6,509 nucleotides of DNA from Nitrososphaerales archaeon TH1920 (GTDB lineage: Archaea; Thermoproteota; Nitrososphaeria; Nitrososphaerales; Nitrososphaeraceae). Where the stretch lies: assembly GCA_014523495.1 (NCBI GenBank), contig JAATVM010000256.1:1-6509 (forward strand), read 5' to 3'. The position numbers and the translations under genes are program-made. This document shows positions 5,688 to 6,509 of this stretch, one piece after another. The notes beneath the pieces are model-generated. The model made no database searches. It was not told the origin of the DNA and saw only the letters and a list, made by a program, of their open reading frames with translations. The first letter of the stretch is position 1; the number at the start of each line of letters is the position of its first letter.

Positions 5688-6134
5688 ATGAATGATATAA
5701 AAATCATTTTTGGGGTTGTCGTCATGATATCTCTTGGAACAACAATCAACGTTGTTCAATCTACAATGACTCCGACATATGCGCAAACAACCTTTAAAAT
5801 CGGTGCACCAGCAAGTTCTGAAACAGCACCTGTTGCAACATTTGAAAATGATGTTTATGTTGCATGGTGGACCAATAAAACAGGGAATGATGAGGTAATG
5901 TATAGGTTGTCATCTGATGCAGGTAAAACGTTCACAGACAAAATAAATCTCAGCAATACTCCTAATTCTGATTCAGTCGACGTAGAAATATCCGCGGATG
6001 AAGGTAAAGTTGCAGTTACTTGGTGGGAACGTAACCAAACAACAAATGAACCTGTTATTAGAGTAAGCAGTGATGGTGGGAAGACATTTGGACCACTGTT
6101 GAAACTAGCGAGTGATGAAAAAATAGGTCCATAA
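5688..6134 (+). CDS. Short secreted Asp-box (BNR/sialidase-like) protein
   Basis: A 148-residue exported protein. Residues 1-32 are a signal peptide: MNDIK, a hydrophobic core IIFGVVVMISLGTT, and likely cleavage at TYA/QTT. The mature part has two Asp-boxes, SSDAGKTF (75-82) and SSDGGKTF (127-134), 52 residues apart, the length of one beta-propeller blade, with VYVAWWTN and VAVTWWERN strands ahead of each. Full sialidase/BNR propellers need about six blades. This protein has at most two, so it is either truncated or must assemble with others, and no sialidase catalytic Arg triad can be identified. The frame is open 25 codons further up to an ATG at 5613, but that extension would place SICFSSSHTVLLLYHKLLQ ahead of a normal signal, and the TATA box fits 5688. 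The stop codon follows soon after the second Asp-box. Confidence 0.8.
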   Translation: MNDIKIIFGVVVMISLGTTINVVQSTMTPTYAQTTFKIGAPASSETAPVATFENDVYVAWWTNKTGNDEVMYRLSSDAGKTFTDKINLSNTPNSDSVDVEISADEGKVAVTWWERNQTTNEPVIRVSSDGGKTFGPLLKLASDEKIGP

Positions 6135-6340
6135 ATATACGAAATTCCGTGAAAGGTAGATTGTATGAACAATAATCAACGGACCCACCAGTTACCTGTG
6201 TTTAGGCATTAATAATAGGTTCAATAATAAGTAGCGAAGTTCGTCTTGTAAAGCCCATTGTGATACAAATGTGTAATTCTGATTACTATAATGTGCGTGG
6301 TTAAGTGGTCGTCTATGAGCCGTTTGTACCAATGCTCTTA

Positions 6341-6349
6341 TTAATTATA
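6341..6349 (+). promoter_or_regulatory. TATA box of the gene at the right edge
   Basis: TTAATTATA is centred about 23 bases before the ATG at 6368; the AT-rich element extends left to 6338. It predicts a leaderless or near-leaderless transcript. Confidence 0.45.
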
Positions 6350-6367
6350 GTAAACCGCTTATGAAGT

Positions 6368-6509
6368 ATGGAATATCAAACCAATAACAGATTTCTTTTG
6401 GTTGCAATACTTGGACTATTCTTAATACTGATGTTATCTGCTACCATTGCGTTACCTGTACAGGCCGCAATACCCTCATTCAGTAAATCAAACTTTCAGA
6501 ATTCACTGA
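6368..6509 (+). CDS. Exported protein, 3' partial (N-terminus only)
   Basis: An open frame from ATG 6368 runs off the end of the window (47 codons seen). It begins MEYQTNNR, followed by a strong hydrophobic core, FLLVAILGLFLILMLSATIA, then LPVQA/AIPSF, a good signal-peptidase site. An in-frame TGA at 6362-6364 makes this the first possible start. The ATG at 6361 is in another frame and stops after eight codons. The visible part is only the signal and about 15 mature residues, so function cannot be judged. It is the third intact exported-protein gene in a row on this strand, 233 bp after the Asp-box gene, with its own promoter. Confidence 0.72.
   Translation, partial: MEYQTNNRFLLVAILGLFLILMLSATIALPVQAAIPSFSKSNFQNSL

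Noticed and set aside
5855..6172. Minus-strand 105-codon open frame
   Set aside because: Antisense to the two Asp-box repeats, which explain the sequence.
1..6509. CRISPR array, IS ends, integrase or attachment site
   Set aside because: I saw no regularly spaced long repeats, no transposase or integrase text, and no tRNA-derived direct repeats.

Overview
The window is about 6.5 kb of AT-rich DNA that reads as archaeal, most likely an ammonia-oxidising thaumarchaeote of the Nitrososphaerales (a Nitrosocosmicus/Nitrososphaera-like genome). This placement is an inference. It rests on TATA-like boxes centred about 23-31 bases before start codons with almost no Shine-Dalgarno sequences (leaderless-style promoters), GTG starts placed at the expected transcription start, and small secreted proteins whose signal peptides end in TYAQ. 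No 16S or ammonia-oxidation marker lies in the window.

Layout. (1) 2-685 (+) is an aquaporin-family channel whose 5' end lies outside the window. (2) 733-864 (-) is a 43-residue zinc-ribbon protein, convergent with the aquaporin. (3) 865-1274 has no convincing gene, but holds a TATA-like box next to a GC-richer patch with two small hairpins. (4) 1275-2312 (-) is a probable two-gene operon: a zf-UBP zinc-finger protein, then a CDGSH / Fer4_19 / CDGSH iron-sulfur protein, with a short palindrome between them. (5) 2538-3836 (+) is a 12-helix MFS drug-efflux-type transporter, divergent from the operon across a 225 bp spacer carrying both promoters. (6) 3837-4734 is gene-poor. It has two competing hairpins, the decayed remnant of a small secreted protein with a stop codon inside its signal peptide, and a hairpin followed by eight Ts. 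(7) 4735 to the end (+) carries three exported or anchored proteins, each with its own promoter: a 259-residue protein of unknown function, a short protein with two Asp-boxes (about one to two blades of a sialidase/BNR beta-propeller), and the signal-peptide end of a gene leaving the window.

How the genes fit together: nothing shows one pathway. The left part is membrane transport plus small metal-binding proteins. The zf-UBP/iron-sulfur pair is the best candidate for a functional unit. The right part is a row of surface or secreted proteins with one dead member. I found no CRISPR array, tRNA, rRNA, transposase or clear mobile-element end.
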